NCBI GenBank assembly: GCA_020441735.1
Contig: JAGRLQ010000067.1
Coordinates: forward strand, 1 to 23,949
Direction of reading: 5' to 3'
Length of the DNA: 23,949 bases
Source: Nitratireductor sp.
Lineage (GTDB): Bacteria; Pseudomonadota; Alphaproteobacteria; Rhizobiales; Rhizobiaceae
The notes under the pieces are model-generated. The model did not search any database and had not been told where the DNA came from. It was given only the letters and a program-made list of their open reading frames with translations. A program made the translations under genes and the position numbers. Of the stretch, positions 15,434-23,664 are shown piece by piece. How positions within the stretch are numbered: position 1 is the first letter of the stretch; each line of letters begins with the position of its first letter.

Positions 15434-16804
15434 TCAAGCCGAGCATTCCTGAATGGCGGTTTCGACGATCGTCAGCGCCTTGTCCAGATCCCCGCGGGAA
15501 ATGACAAGCGGCGGAGACAGGGTCAGCACATTGCCGGCACTGATCTTGAAACTGAGACCCGCATCGAGACAGTGATAGTAGATTTTTTCGGCAAGCTCGG
15601 GATCGGGCTGACGGGTCTCTCTGTCGGCAACGATCTCGACGCCGAACATCAGTCCGCGGCCGCGCACATCGCCAATCACCGGCGCGGTTTCGGCAAACTC
15701 TGAAAGCCGCGCCAGTGCATGCTGCCCGAGTTCAGCCGAGCGTTCCACCAGGCCTTCGTCGCGAATGATTTCGAGCGTCGTCAATGCGGCGCGCGCCGTG
15801 ACCGGATTCTTTTCATGGGTGTAGTGACCAATGGCGAAATCTCCGCAGACATCAAGGTCCCTGCGGGCGATGACAGCGGCAATCGGCAGGATGCCGCCGC
15901 CCAAAGATTTGCCGAGCGTGACGATGTCGGGAACGAAATCATCATGCTCGAAGGCAAACATCCGCCCGGTCTTGCCAAGGCCGGTGGGGATTTCGTCCAT
16001 GATGAGCAGCGCGCCATGGCGGTTGCAGGCTTCGCGTACTGCACGCCAATAGCCGGGCGGCGGAACGGTGGGTACCGCGCGCATGGGTTCTGCAATAACG
16101 GCAGCGACATCACCTTCACGCTCGAGCGCGAATTCCACCATCTTCGCGCAGGCAAGACCGCAACTCTGCGGGCCGGAATGCCCATAGGCGCAATGATAGC
16201 AGTTGAACGGCGCGACGTGTTCTGAACCCGGCAGTAGCGGACCTGCGATGTGGGAGCGGAAGGTTGCCTCCCCGCCAACGCTTGCCGCGCCAAATCCGGC
16301 GCCATGAAACGCATCCCAGAAGCTCACGGTCTTGAAGCGTCCGGTAGCGGCGCGTGCAATACGCAACGCCACTTCATTTGCATCCGAACCGCCGGTGGTA
16401 AACAGCACCTTGGAGAGATCGCCGGGCGCAATTGCGCCAAGGGTTTCGGCCAGCTCTACCGAAACTTCATTGGTGAAACGGCGCGGCGAAAAGGACAGGC
16501 CGTCGATCTGGCGCTTGATCGCTGCCGTCAGGCGCGGATGGGCATAGCCGATGTGGTGAACGCTGTTGCCGTGGAAATCCATGAAACGGCGGCCATCGGT
16601 ATCCTCGATCCAGATGCCATCGGCTTTCGCAATCGTTGCGACACAGGGACTCGACAGGCTTTGATGCAGAAAGGCATCCGCATCGCGCTTCAGCAGCGGG
16701 CGTGATTTTGCGCCGGCATTCTTGTCGATCCAGGCGAGCCGCGCCTGAGAGGTATTCGATTCCCCCTCGGTATGGCGAAGCTGCCTCCCCCCTTTTTCCG
16801 CCAT
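15434..16804 (-). CDS. pbfA: Class-III PLP enzyme, candidate (R)-1-hydroxy-2-aminoethylphosphonate ammonia-lyase
   Basis: The 456-residue protein has the fold-type I aminotransferase class-III layout: FTTGGSDANEVALRIAR for cofactor phosphate, LLIMDEIPTGLGKTGRMF with the PLP-pyridine Asp, and the PLP lysine in TLGKSLGGG (K299). The motif GHYTHEKNP replaces the usual TFGGNP of transaminases. In phnWAY-type clusters such genes have been shown in Vibrio to encode PbfA, which eliminates ammonia from (R)-1-hydroxy-AEP to give phosphonoacetaldehyde, the substrate of PhnY encoded just upstream. The assignment here rests on context plus recalled motif similarity, so an ordinary omega-transaminase is possible. 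The ATG at 16804, preceded by GAGATAGG and two bases after the phnY stop, is preferred to the GTG at 16819, which would overlap phnY. Confidence 0.7.
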   Translation of the reverse strand: MAEKGGRQLRHTEGESNTSQARLAWIDKNAGAKSRPLLKRDADAFLHQSLSSPCVATIAKADGIWIEDTDGRRFMDFHGNSVHHIGYAHPRLTAAIKRQIDGLSFSPRRFTNEVSVELAETLGAIAPGDLSKVLFTTGGSDANEVALRIARAATGRFKTVSFWDAFHGAGFGAASVGGEATFRSHIAGPLLPGSEHVAPFNCYHCAYGHSGPQSCGLACAKMVEFALEREGDVAAVIAEPMRAVPTVPPPGYWRAVREACNRHGALLIMDEIPTGLGKTGRMFAFEHDDFVPDIVTLGKSLGGGILPIAAVIARRDLDVCGDFAIGHYTHEKNPVTARAALTTLEIIRDEGLVERSAELGQHALARLSEFAETAPVIGDVRGRGLMFGVEIVADRETRQPDPELAEKIYYHCLDAGLSFKISAGNVLTLSPPLVISRGDLDKALTIVETAIQECSA

Positions 16805-16806
16805 GC

Positions 16807-18261
16807 CTATCTCGGCCACGGCAGGGAATAGGTCTTGACGTTCGTGAAGAACTTCATGGCCTCCAGCACGCCTTCCTTGACGCCGTTCCCACTATCCTTG
16901 ATGCCGCCGAAGGGGGACATCTCGATGCGGTAGCCCGGCTGTTCCCAGATGTTGACGGTGCCGACATCAAGGCCTGCGATATAGGCCTGCATGCGGCGGA
17001 AGTCGTTGGTGCACACGCCAGAGGAAAGCCCGAAGGGGGTCGAATTGGAGATCGCCATCACCTCGGCATCGTTGTCCGGCACGCGCACGACGGGGACGAT
17101 CGGTCCGAAGGTCTCGTCCATCACCAGTTCTGAATCATGCGGCACATGGTCGACGACGATGGGCGGCAGCAGCGCGCCCTGACGGCCGGGATGATAGAGG
17201 ATCTTCGCGCCTTCCTTCTCGGCGGCGAAGACCCGGTTCTCGAAAGTCTCGGCAGCCTTGGCGTGAATGACACAACCAAGCTGGGTTTCGGGGTCCATGG
17301 GATCGCCGAACTTCAGCGCCCTGGCCTTTTCCAGGATCATCGGGACGATCCTGTCGGCAACTGATTCCTGTACCAGGATGCGCTTGACCGCCGTGCAGCG
17401 CTGACCGGAGTTGCCCGTCGCACCGGCAACGGCAATGGTGGCGGCTTTTTCCAGATCGCTGTCGTCGAGATCGTTGAGAATGATCAGCGGGTCGTTGCCA
17501 CCCAGTTCCAGCGCCGTGCGCTTGTAACCGGCCTTCGATGCGATCATCTTGCCGACGGGAACCCCGCCGGTAAAGGTGATGATGTCGATGTGATCGTTGA
17601 CGATCATCTCATCGCCGATGTCAGCAGGCATGCCCGTCACGACCTGAAACATCTCCGGCGGCAGGCCGGCTTCATACAGGATATCGGCAAGGGTGATGGC
17701 CGTCAGCGGCGTCAATTCCGTCGGCTTGCACACCATGCAGTTGTTGGTGGCAATCGACGGCGCGACCTTGTGGGCCACCATGTTGAGGGGGTGGTTGAAA
17801 GGGGTGATCGCCGATATCGCGCGCACCGGCTCGCGCATGGTGTAGATTCGGCGATCCTTGCCATGGGGCGTCAAATCGCAGGAGAAGACCTGGCCATCAT
17901 CCTGGATAGCCAACTGGCCTGCCAGGGTGAAGACGTCATAGGAGCGGCCGGTCTCGTAAAGCGCATGCTGCTGGCAGATGCCGAGTTCCAGCGTCAGCCA
18001 GTGGGCGATCTCCTCGCGCCGGGCGCGGATCAGTTCGGCGGCGCGGAACAGGATCTGCTGGCGCTCATAGCGGGTGAGTGTGGGCTTGTAGTTCGCCGCA
18101 ATCTCGAAGGCCCTTGCCGCATGCTCCGCCTTGCCGGCAGGAACCGTGCCGATCACCTGCTCTGTATAGGGATAGAGCACCTCGACAACGTCATCGGTGC
18201 CTACCTTCTCGCCGCCGATGCGCATCGCCTCATGGCGGACTGTCTGGGATATCGTGTTCAT
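16807..18261 (-). CDS. phnY: Phosphonoacetaldehyde dehydrogenase PhnY
   Basis: This 484-residue NAD-dependent aldehyde dehydrogenase oxidises phosphonoacetaldehyde to phosphonoacetate. It shows the catalytic cysteine in GNSGQRCTAV (C289), the general-base Glu in ALELGGNDP, the cofactor segment ITPFNHPLN and the C-terminal SPFGGIKDSG. Its length agrees with the S. meliloti enzyme (485 residues). The ATG at 18261 is preferred to a TTG four codons upstream; a GAGGAA lies a little far upstream. It follows phnA by 49 bases, and the class-III PLP gene begins two bases after its stop. The specific name, rather than generic aldehyde dehydrogenase, rests on placement between phnA and a phnW-linked operon plus overall similarity. 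Confidence 0.92.
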   Translation of the reverse strand: MNTISQTVRHEAMRIGGEKVGTDDVVEVLYPYTEQVIGTVPAGKAEHAARAFEIAANYKPTLTRYERQQILFRAAELIRARREEIAHWLTLELGICQQHALYETGRSYDVFTLAGQLAIQDDGQVFSCDLTPHGKDRRIYTMREPVRAISAITPFNHPLNMVAHKVAPSIATNNCMVCKPTELTPLTAITLADILYEAGLPPEMFQVVTGMPADIGDEMIVNDHIDIITFTGGVPVGKMIASKAGYKRTALELGGNDPLIILNDLDDSDLEKAATIAVAGATGNSGQRCTAVKRILVQESVADRIVPMILEKARALKFGDPMDPETQLGCVIHAKAAETFENRVFAAEKEGAKILYHPGRQGALLPPIVVDHVPHDSELVMDETFGPIVPVVRVPDNDAEVMAISNSTPFGLSSGVCTNDFRRMQAYIAGLDVGTVNIWEQPGYRIEMSPFGGIKDSGNGVKEGVLEAMKFFTNVKTYSLPWPR

Positions 18262-18310
18262 CGTATCGTCCAATTCCTCACCCGTCTCTGCACTCGTCCT
18301 GTACCCACCT

Positions 18311-19576
18311 CTATGAGGTGGGCGCCAGCGCTGCCGCCTTTACTGCATAGAAGAAGGCATCGAAGTTGCGCAATTCCGGTTTGTTCGGCAGGTCTGCCAT
18401 CACCCGGTTTACGATGAAAGGCACTTCCTGCTCGGTCAGCCCGCCATGGGATCGCAGTGGCTCTTTCAGGGCCGCCAGATCATGGCGATGCTCGCTGGTG
18501 CCGAGCGTCAGGTTTTCGCCCGAGATTACCACGATGTCGCCGATACGGTCTTCCGGCAGTTCAAAGCGTTCACAAGCCTCCTGCCTGCCGATGGCAACGA
18601 TGATGCCGTCCATGGCCGAAAGTTTCGCCAGAACATCCACCACATCGGCGCCCTCCGGCAGATAGGCGGTGGCAAACGATCCCAGCGCGCCATGATGGAC
18701 CACATAAGGATCAGTGATTGGCAGGATGACGCGGGCGGCATCCTTGCCGAGCCATTCATCGAGCACATCCTGCAGATAGATCACCGCAGGAGATCCATCC
18801 GCCTTGTGCTTGGGCTTCATGCCATGGTCAGCCGTTACCACGATGGCGGCGCCTGCCGCATCGAGCTCGCCCAGATACTTGTCGAACATCTCGTAGAAGG
18901 CATTGGCCTCGGCATCGCCCGGGGCATATTTGTGCTGCACATAGTCTGTCGTCGTCAGATACATGATGTCGGGCTGAAACTCCGTGAGCAGCTTCACACC
19001 GGCAGCAAAGACGAACTCCGACAGTTCCGCCGAATAGACTTCCGGCACCTCGCGGCCGAGCCATTGCGAGGCATTGTCGATGCCGTGTTCTGCCACCGTC
19101 GTCGCATCCGACTTCTCCGAGGAAAAGCAGATTGCCCTGCCCTCGTCGAACTTCAGACCGTCGCCAAGAAGCGCCCGCAGCTTGTCCTTCGCCGTCACCA
19201 CCGCAACCTTCTTTCCAGCGTCGTAGAATGCCTTGAACACGGTCGGCGCGCGCAGGAACTTCGGATCGTTCATCATCACCTCTTCGCCCGTATCGGGATC
19301 GTAGAGGTAATTGCCGCAGATGCCGTGCACCGCCGGCGGGCGGCCCGTGGCGATCGACAGGTTGTTGGGATTGGTGAAGCTCGGGATCACGCTATGCGCC
19401 CGTCGCTCGGTACCCTGTTCCCGCATCCGCTTCAACACCGGCATCAGGCCTGCCTCGATCGCCGCATCCAAATAGGCGGGCTCGCAGCCATCCAGGCAGA
19501 TCGCAATCGCGCAAGTCTTCGGCACAGCATACCCACGCCCATTGGCTTCAATCGTGATCGATCTCATATCGTTCAT
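18311..19576 (-). CDS. phnA: Phosphonoacetate hydrolase PhnA
   Basis: This 421-residue enzyme of the alkaline phosphatase superfamily hydrolyses the C-P bond of phosphonoacetate to acetate and phosphate using two zinc ions. Counting from the first ATG, every key residue reported for the S. meliloti enzyme falls at the same number: D29 (CLDGCEP), nucleophile T68 (PSFTNPNN), D211 and H215 (TTDYVQH), D250 and H251 (TADHGM) and H377 (RSHGG). This agreement also fixes the start codon. It lies 39 bases after phnW and 49 before phnY in the order phnW-phnA-phnY, the same functional set as in S. meliloti. No signal peptide is seen, so it is cytoplasmic. Confidence 0.97.
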   Translation of the reverse strand: MNDMRSITIEANGRGYAVPKTCAIAICLDGCEPAYLDAAIEAGLMPVLKRMREQGTERRAHSVIPSFTNPNNLSIATGRPPAVHGICGNYLYDPDTGEEVMMNDPKFLRAPTVFKAFYDAGKKVAVVTAKDKLRALLGDGLKFDEGRAICFSSEKSDATTVAEHGIDNASQWLGREVPEVYSAELSEFVFAAGVKLLTEFQPDIMYLTTTDYVQHKYAPGDAEANAFYEMFDKYLGELDAAGAAIVVTADHGMKPKHKADGSPAVIYLQDVLDEWLGKDAARVILPITDPYVVHHGALGSFATAYLPEGADVVDVLAKLSAMDGIIVAIGRQEACERFELPEDRIGDIVVISGENLTLGTSEHRHDLAALKEPLRSHGGLTEQEVPFIVNRVMADLPNKPELRNFDAFFYAVKAAALAPTS

Positions 19577-19615
19577 GTCAAATTCCGTTCTTTGTCGTTG
19601 TGTCCTGTGCGTTGA

Positions 19616-20815
19616 TCAGGCTGCCAGTTTTTCCCGCTCCGCGAGGGCCGCCTGCGGCGGGGCGGCACTTTCCACCCCCATTTCCCTGAGTGATTGTCCG
19701 GCGGCTTCAACCACCTGGCGCATGACCGCCGGATCCATCTGGCCGATACAGCCGACGCGGAAGCTGTCGACCACGGTGAGCTTTCCGGGATAGATGATGA
19801 ACCCCTTCTGCTTCATCAGGTCGTAGAACGTGCCGAATTCGAATTTCGAATCCTGCGGGCAGAAGAAGGTAACGATGATCGGCGACAGCCAGCGGTCACG
19901 CAGCAGCGTTTCAAAGCCCAGCGTGCGCATGCCTTCGATCATGGTTTCGCAATTGGCCTGATAACGGGCACCTCTACCATCCACACCGCCCTCCAGCCGA
20001 TGCAGGCGCAGCGCCTCGATGAAAGCAGCAACCACATGGGTTGGCGGGGTAAACCGCCACTGGCCGGTCTTTTCCATATGCGCCCACTGGTCGTGGATAT
20101 CGAGGCTCAGGGAATGGGCGTTGCCCTGGGCGGCTTCCAACTCGCTCTTGCGGGCAATGACGAAACCGAAGCCCGGCACGCCCTCGATGCACTTGTTGGC
20201 CGAGGAGACCAGTGCCTCGTATCGAATTTCGCTGACGTTGAGGGGAATGGCGCCAAAGGCGCTCATGGAGTCGATCAGCAGTTTACGGCCAGACGCATAG
20301 ACAGCTTCGGATATCTCCGCAACCGGGTTGAGAATGCCTGACGAAGTCTCGCAATGAACGACGACGACATGGGTTATTGCCGGATCCCGTTTGAGTGCCG
20401 CAGCGACTTCCGTGCCCCGGGGCGGCAGGTAGTCGCCCTTGTCGATGACGACTGCCTCGCGGCCGATATAGGCAAGCGTCTTGACGATGCGCTGGCCATA
20501 GGCGCCGTTGACCAGCACCAGAGTGCGGGAATCGCGCGGCAGCAGCGAGCCGAGCATGGCCTCGACCACGAAGGAGCCGCTGCCCTGGATCGGCACGCAG
20601 TCGAATTCCTGCTTGTCATCACCGATCAGGGCGAGGAGTTCGCGGCGCAATTGTGCCGTCATGGCGCGGAAATCACCGTCCCAGGAACCCCAGTCGCGCA
20701 GCATCTTTTCCTTGACGCTGTAGGCCGTGGTGAGCGGGCCGGGGGTCAGCAGATAGGGCTCGCCCATGGCAGGCAGGCTGATCTTGCTGGTTTGCGCTGC
20801 TTGGTCAGCCGGCAT
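19616..20815 (-). CDS. phnW: 2-aminoethylphosphonate:pyruvate transaminase PhnW
   Basis: The 399-residue class-V PLP aminotransferase moves the amino group of 2-aminoethylphosphonate to pyruvate, giving phosphonoacetaldehyde and alanine. The N-terminal YLLTPGPLTT, the IQGSGSFVVEAML phosphate-binding segment, HCETSSGILNP, the cofactor Asp in LLIDSMSAFGA and the PLP lysine in SSANKCIEGVPGFGF (K208) are all characteristic of PhnW. The C-terminal GFIIYPGKLTVVDSFRVGCIGQ is also diagnostic. The ATG at 20815 is preceded by GGGAG. It is the first gene of the minus-strand operon, with a promoter-like sequence and the shared operator block immediately upstream. Confidence 0.96.
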   Translation of the reverse strand: MPADQAAQTSKISLPAMGEPYLLTPGPLTTAYSVKEKMLRDWGSWDGDFRAMTAQLRRELLALIGDDKQEFDCVPIQGSGSFVVEAMLGSLLPRDSRTLVLVNGAYGQRIVKTLAYIGREAVVIDKGDYLPPRGTEVAAALKRDPAITHVVVVHCETSSGILNPVAEISEAVYASGRKLLIDSMSAFGAIPLNVSEIRYEALVSSANKCIEGVPGFGFVIARKSELEAAQGNAHSLSLDIHDQWAHMEKTGQWRFTPPTHVVAAFIEALRLHRLEGGVDGRGARYQANCETMIEGMRTLGFETLLRDRWLSPIIVTFFCPQDSKFEFGTFYDLMKQKGFIIYPGKLTVVDSFRVGCIGQMDPAVMRQVVEAAGQSLREMGVESAAPPQAALAEREKLAA

Positions 20816-20882
20816 GGATTGGGTACTCCCGAAACCTGTGAAAACATCCGCATGACATGGCTCATGGCGTGAATGCCATTTG

Positions 20883-20912
20883 CGTATAAGAACTTCATGA
20901 CCATCTGTAAAA
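20883..20912 (-). promoter_or_regulatory. Probable activator-dependent promoter of phnW
   Basis: On the minus strand TTTTAC (20912-20907), a poor -35, is followed after 18 bases by TATACG (20888-20883). The -35 lies inside the shared 26-bp operator block, which fits activation by a LysR-type regulator. The start point would be near 20876, about 60 bases before the phnW ATG. Confidence 0.45.
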
Positions 20913-20927
20913 TCGATAGCATGTATC
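20902..20927 (-). promoter_or_regulatory. Shared LysR-type operator candidate upstream of phnW
   Basis: Minus-strand GATACA, three bases, then TATCGATTTTACAGATG. It matches the block at 6718-6743 in 23 of 26 positions, including 17 consecutive identities. It overlaps the weak -35 of phnW, 88-112 bases upstream of the ATG, where LysR-type activators commonly bind. Confidence 0.72.
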
Positions 20928-20943
20928 TTATCATATGTTTTCC

Positions 20944-22608
20944 TTATGCTGCAGCGCCTTCATGCGCCAACCGGCTGTCGAGCAGTTCGCCATGGCGGGC
21001 AAGAACCGGATAGGCGAAGGAAACGAACCGGGAATTGATTTCCTTCAGCGCCTGCACCAGTTCCAGATGAATGTCACTGGTGGCGATGCTTTCCCGCGTT
21101 CTGCGGCTCAGCCGTTCCAGATGCCGGTCGTTGCTTTCCTGCTCCAGTTTGCGGATGCTTTCCTTTTCGCCGATCAACTGGCGGGCCGATTCTAGGTCTT
21201 CGGACACCAGAACGTTCATTGCCAGCTGGATGTTGGCTCCGACCCGGTCGTGCAGTCGTGACAGTTCCTCCCAGCCATCCTCGGAAAAGCTCAGTTTCTG
21301 CCGGTGCAGCGTGTCGGCGAGCTTCAGAATGTCCTTGACGATGAGATCGCCTGCCCGTTCGAGGCCGATGGCGAAATTGGCAAGCTGTGTCGCCTTCCTT
21401 GCCTGCTCCGGGGTTAGATCGCGCTGGCTCAGTTCGGCGATGTAGAGCTTGATCCCGGTATGGAGGCTGTTGACCTCCTCATCCATGGCGCGAATGCGGC
21501 CGGCTTCCGATGGATTGGAGACCAGGAAGAAGTCCATCACCGGCTTGAACATCACCTCGATCTGCTCGGCCATGCGGAGCAGTTCCCGCGTCACGCTGGC
21601 AAATGCCAGATTGGGCTGGCCCAGCACATCGCGGTTGAGAGCACTTACGGGCCTTGTCCCGCTCCCCTCCGCGTCCCCATCGACGATAAAGCGCTTGGTA
21701 AGGGCGGCAATGGGAATGATCAGCGGCAGGAAGACAACCACCAATACGGCATTGAACACCAGATGGAAGTTGACCAGCTGGACGGCAGCCGTATTGCCCA
21801 GCCAGTGCAGCGGGATATCGGCGAACCGCATGGCAAGAAGTGCCAACAGGGCGCCGGTGGCGCGCACCATCAGATTGCCTGCAGTGATGCGCCTTGCCTT
21901 GATGTGCGAATTGCGCGTCAGCCAGACGGCTACGAGGCCACCACCCGCATTGGCGCCCAGCACGAGAGAGATGCCGGCCGCCAGCGGCAGGATGCCCAGC
22001 GCGCAGAACGTGGCGAACAGCAGGATTGCCGCCACGCTTGAATGAAACAGAAACGTGATCAGCGCACCGCCGGCAAAGGCGGTGATTGGGTCCTCGCTGA
22101 GATAGGTCACGATCGCCGGCAGGAGCGGGCTTTCGCGCATCGGCAAGGTGGCTTCGCCGATCATCTTCAGAGACAGCAGGATGAAAGCGATGCCGATCAG
22201 TATCCGGCCGACCTGTTTGGTTGTGCGCGAATCAAACTTCAGGAACAGGATGCCGCCCGCCGCCAGCAGAACCGGAATGATGGCCGAAAGATTCAGGCTG
22301 AGGAACTTGACGACTGCAGCCGTGCCGAGATCGGCACCCAGCACGACGGCGAGCGAGCCGGTAACACCCATGACGCCGGTCGCAGCGAAACCCGAGACCA
22401 GCAGAGCCACCGCCGTGGAGCTTTGCAGCAATATGGCCGCCAGCGCCCCGGCCAGAACGTTCAGGACGATGGCCTTGCGCGAGCGCAGGAACATGTTGCG
22501 CAGATTGACGCCCATGGCACGCTCGATGCCAGTGCGCACCATGCGGGTCGAATAGAGCAGCAGCATGACCGCCGCGGTCAGCTGCAGCAGAAATAACCAC
22601 AATTCCAT
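20944..22608 (-). CDS. Na/Pi-cotransporter family protein with PhoU-like C-terminus
   Basis: The 554-residue protein has about nine membrane segments in its first 310 residues, with two inverted Na/Pi-cotransporter repeats. The first repeat has the QSS motif (AILLQSSTAVALLVSG); the second has HSS (TFLFHSSVAAILL). The last 200 residues are cytoplasmic, helical and PhoU-like (LANFAIGLERAGDLIVKDI). The E. coli relative YjbB exports phosphate, so efflux is as likely as uptake. The ATG is preceded by GAGGAGA. It lies upstream of phnW on the same strand with a 128-base gap holding the phnW promoter, and is divergent from lysR. Since PhnA releases one phosphate per molecule used, disposal of surplus phosphate during growth on aminoethylphosphonate as carbon or nitrogen source is a reasonable inference. 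Confidence 0.9.
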   Translation of the reverse strand: MELWLFLLQLTAAVMLLLYSTRMVRTGIERAMGVNLRNMFLRSRKAIVLNVLAGALAAILLQSSTAVALLVSGFAATGVMGVTGSLAVVLGADLGTAAVVKFLSLNLSAIIPVLLAAGGILFLKFDSRTTKQVGRILIGIAFILLSLKMIGEATLPMRESPLLPAIVTYLSEDPITAFAGGALITFLFHSSVAAILLFATFCALGILPLAAGISLVLGANAGGGLVAVWLTRNSHIKARRITAGNLMVRATGALLALLAMRFADIPLHWLGNTAAVQLVNFHLVFNAVLVVVFLPLIIPIAALTKRFIVDGDAEGSGTRPVSALNRDVLGQPNLAFASVTRELLRMAEQIEVMFKPVMDFFLVSNPSEAGRIRAMDEEVNSLHTGIKLYIAELSQRDLTPEQARKATQLANFAIGLERAGDLIVKDILKLADTLHRQKLSFSEDGWEELSRLHDRVGANIQLAMNVLVSEDLESARQLIGEKESIRKLEQESNDRHLERLSRRTRESIATSDIHLELVQALKEINSRFVSFAYPVLARHGELLDSRLAHEGAAA

Positions 22609-22729
22609 GTGCTCTCCTCGGCATATGGATTATCATCAGAATTTGCCGATGGAAACTATTCCAGGGCAAGGAACAGGTGTTTATCGCCTGATCGGGGCTG
22701 CAGAGCGGCATTATCGGAATTAGTCCTTG

Positions 22730-22755
22730 CATCACTCAAAGCGATAGTTCTTATT
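22730..22755 (+). promoter_or_regulatory. Degenerate copy of the shared operator, in front of lysR
   Basis: Read on the plus strand it matches the phnW site read on the same strand at 17 of 26 positions: CATC, a T, AAA, CGATAG and TAT are kept. It lies in the divergent region between the Na/Pi transporter and lysR, 40-65 bases before the preferred lysR start, where autoregulation would be expected. A GATAG-N11-CTATC inverted repeat overlaps it (22743-22763). Confidence 0.45.
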
Positions 22756-22794
22756 TATCTATCTGTTCAGCTTATGGAGACAACGGGCGATTTC

Positions 22795-23652
22795 ATGCGG
22801 TATGTGCAGTTGCGGGCCTTTCATCATGTGGCGATCTGCGGCGGGTTTTCCCGCGCTGCGGAAGCGCTTCACCTGACCCAGCCGGCCGTTTCCGATCAGG
22901 TTCGCAAGCTGGAGATCGACTATGATATCCGTCTGTTCGACCGGAACAGAAAGCAGATCGCGCTGACACCTCACGGCGAAAAACTGCTCGAATTCACCCA
23001 CCGTCTCTTTGAGGTGGAGCAGCAGGCGGCAGAATACCTCAATGCCGAACGCACCTTGCGAAGCGGGCGCCTCAACATCATTGCCGATACACCCCATCAC
23101 ATCCTTCACGTGCTGGGTCCTTTCCGGCAAAAATATCCTGACGTCTATGTCTCCATCCGCTCGGGGAACTCAACGGAAGTGCTGGAAAACCTCTACAGCT
23201 ACAAGGCCGATGTGGGCGTCTTGGGCGATATTCCCGACAGCCGGGACTTCGATGCCACACGGCTGAGTTCGACACCGATCATCGCCTTTGCGCCCGAGGG
23301 CAGTGAAGCTGCCAGCAAGGGGTCCGTAACCCTGAAGGAACTCTCCAGCATGCCGCTGGTATTGCGCGAGGAGGGTTCAAAAACCCGCTCAAAACTCGAA
23401 GAGTTCGCCGCAAAGAAGGGCGTCAGGCTCAATGCCGGCATCGAGGTGGAAGGCCGGGAGGCGGTGCGCGATGTGGTTCTGCATGGCGGCGGGGTTGGCA
23501 TCGTCTCGGAAGCTGAATTCGACGCCGATGCGGGACTGGTCAAGATCCCAATCAGCGATGCCAATCTGATGATGGACGAGGCGCTGATCACCCTGAAAGA
23601 GCGGCGTGACAGCAGGGTCATCCGCGCCCTGCAGCCATTCCTGAAATCGTAG
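22795..23652 (+). CDS. LysR-family regulator, probable controller of the phosphonate genes
   Basis: From the ATG at 22795 the protein has 285 residues. It starts MRYVQLRAFHHVA and has the LysR winged helix-turn-helix GFSRAAEALHLTQPAVSDQV (about residues 18-37) followed by the dimer helix and a ligand domain (SGRLNIIADTPHHI…, ADVGVLGDIPDS). The frame is open upstream to 22609, but that part is not LysR-like; an ATG at 22774 is a possible alternative. It is divergent from the Na/Pi transporter and next to the phn operon. The shared operator before phnW and before the ABC importer, with a weaker copy before this gene, makes it the best candidate to bind that motif, with AEP or a derivative as likely inducer. 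That link is inference. Confidence 0.9.
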   Translation: MRYVQLRAFHHVAICGGFSRAAEALHLTQPAVSDQVRKLEIDYDIRLFDRNRKQIALTPHGEKLLEFTHRLFEVEQQAAEYLNAERTLRSGRLNIIADTPHHILHVLGPFRQKYPDVYVSIRSGNSTEVLENLYSYKADVGVLGDIPDSRDFDATRLSSTPIIAFAPEGSEAASKGSVTLKELSSMPLVLREEGSKTRSKLEEFAAKKGVRLNAGIEVEGREAVRDVVLHGGGVGIVSEAEFDADAGLVKIPISDANLMMDEALITLKERRDSRVIRALQPFLKS

Positions 23653-23664
23653 AACTGCCGGAGG

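Noticed and set aside
20816..20943. Pho box upstream of phnW
   Set aside because: No pair of CTGTCAT-like repeats at 11-base spacing; the region fits a LysR-controlled promoter better.
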